DNA from: an uncultured Angelakisella sp.
GTDB taxonomy: Bacteria > Bacillota > Clostridia > Oscillospirales > Ruminococcaceae
Direction of reading: 5' to 3'
DNA length: 5,230 nucleotides
Assembly (NCBI GenBank): GCA_947564495.1
Contig: CANOCD010000111.1
Coordinates: forward strand, 1 to 5,230
Under the pieces are notes generated by a model. The model did not search any database, was not told where the DNA came from, and worked only from the letters and a program-made list of their open reading frames with translations. The position numbers and the translations under genes are program-made. Of this stretch, positions 5,054 to 5,230 are shown one piece after another. The stretch's first letter is position 1, and every line of letters starts with the position of its first letter.

Positions 5054-5230
5054 TCATTCCTCCTCGATGACGATGTCGTATTCCTTCCCGTCCTCCTGGC
5101 AGGGCAGGGCGTAGAACCGCTTCCCGATGATCCCCCGGAGCTTCCGGATGTCCTCGATGTCGGTGGACCCGAACTCCTGGTAGCAGGTGACTTCGCTTTT
5201 CTCGTTTAGGTCCTCGTAGAAGTCGGTGAT
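5054..5230 (-). CDS. Unrecognised acidic protein, C-terminal 58 residues (runs off the right edge)
   Basis: An open frame enters from the right edge and ends at TGA (5056-5054). The visible 58 residues begin ITDFYEDLNEKSEVTCYQEF and end KEYDIVIEEE. The sequence is soluble and highly acidic, with two cysteines and no membrane segment. The stop lies 3 bases before the GTG of the lipoprotein gene, and the ribosome binding site for that gene sits inside the last codons here. The genes are therefore translationally linked. I do not recognise the family from this fragment; its start and length lie outside the window. Confidence 0.75.
   Translation of the reverse strand: MTDFYEDLNEKSEVTCYQEFGSTDIEDIRKLRGIIGKRFYALPCQEDGKEYDIVIEEE

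Noticed and set aside
4028..5209. 393-residue plus-strand frame opposite the lipoprotein gene
   Set aside because: Low-complexity composition. The minus strand has a lipobox signal peptide, a ribosome binding site and matching gene spacing.

Overview
GC-rich, tightly packed bacterial DNA that reads like a Firmicute of class Clostridia, probably a high-GC gut member of the Oscillospiraceae (Flavonifractor/Lawsonibacter-like). The clues are AGGAGG-type ribosome binding sites on almost every gene, strongly GC-biased third codon positions, a two-gene SUF module, a FolT-type ECF vitamin transporter subunit and a tetrahydrofolate (THF) riboswitch. The genus is inferred from style, not proven. I see no insertion sequence, CRISPR array, tRNA, rRNA or phage gene.

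Layout. (1) Positions 564 to 1, minus strand: a HicB-family antitoxin-like gene without a recognisable hicA beside it, followed 14 bases later by the start of an unrecognised gene that runs off the left edge. (2) Positions 565-751: a divergent control region with two back-to-back promoters whose -35 boxes are 8 bp apart. It also holds an 11-bp direct repeat and a 7-bp inverted repeat that are plausible HicB operators. (3) Positions 752-2397, plus strand: sufC and a short sufB-type gene overlapping by four bases, a minimal SufBC Fe-S cluster assembly pair. The short SufB keeps the residues expected of a working SufB. (4) Positions 2398-2706, plus strand: a folT leader with a THF riboswitch followed by an intrinsic terminator, then folT (2707-3327) and a second strong terminator. 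This is a self-contained folate-sensing uptake unit. (5) Positions 5230 to 3406, minus strand, convergent with folT: the 3' end of an unrecognised acidic protein gene, a lipoprotein with a probable beta-propeller body, and an acidic 161-residue protein. They are separated by only 3 and 13 bases, so they are almost certainly one transcript.

Functionally, the suf pair would build Fe-S clusters and folT would supply folate under feedback from intracellular THF. The right-hand operon looks like a cell-surface lipoprotein with cytoplasmic partners of unknown role. The least ordinary items are the two-gene SUF module with a CxxC tail on SufC, the orphan HicB with repeated operator-like sites between its promoter and that of suf, and the riboswitch expression platform, where several alternative pairings are visible. 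Nothing here is clearly a wholly new system.
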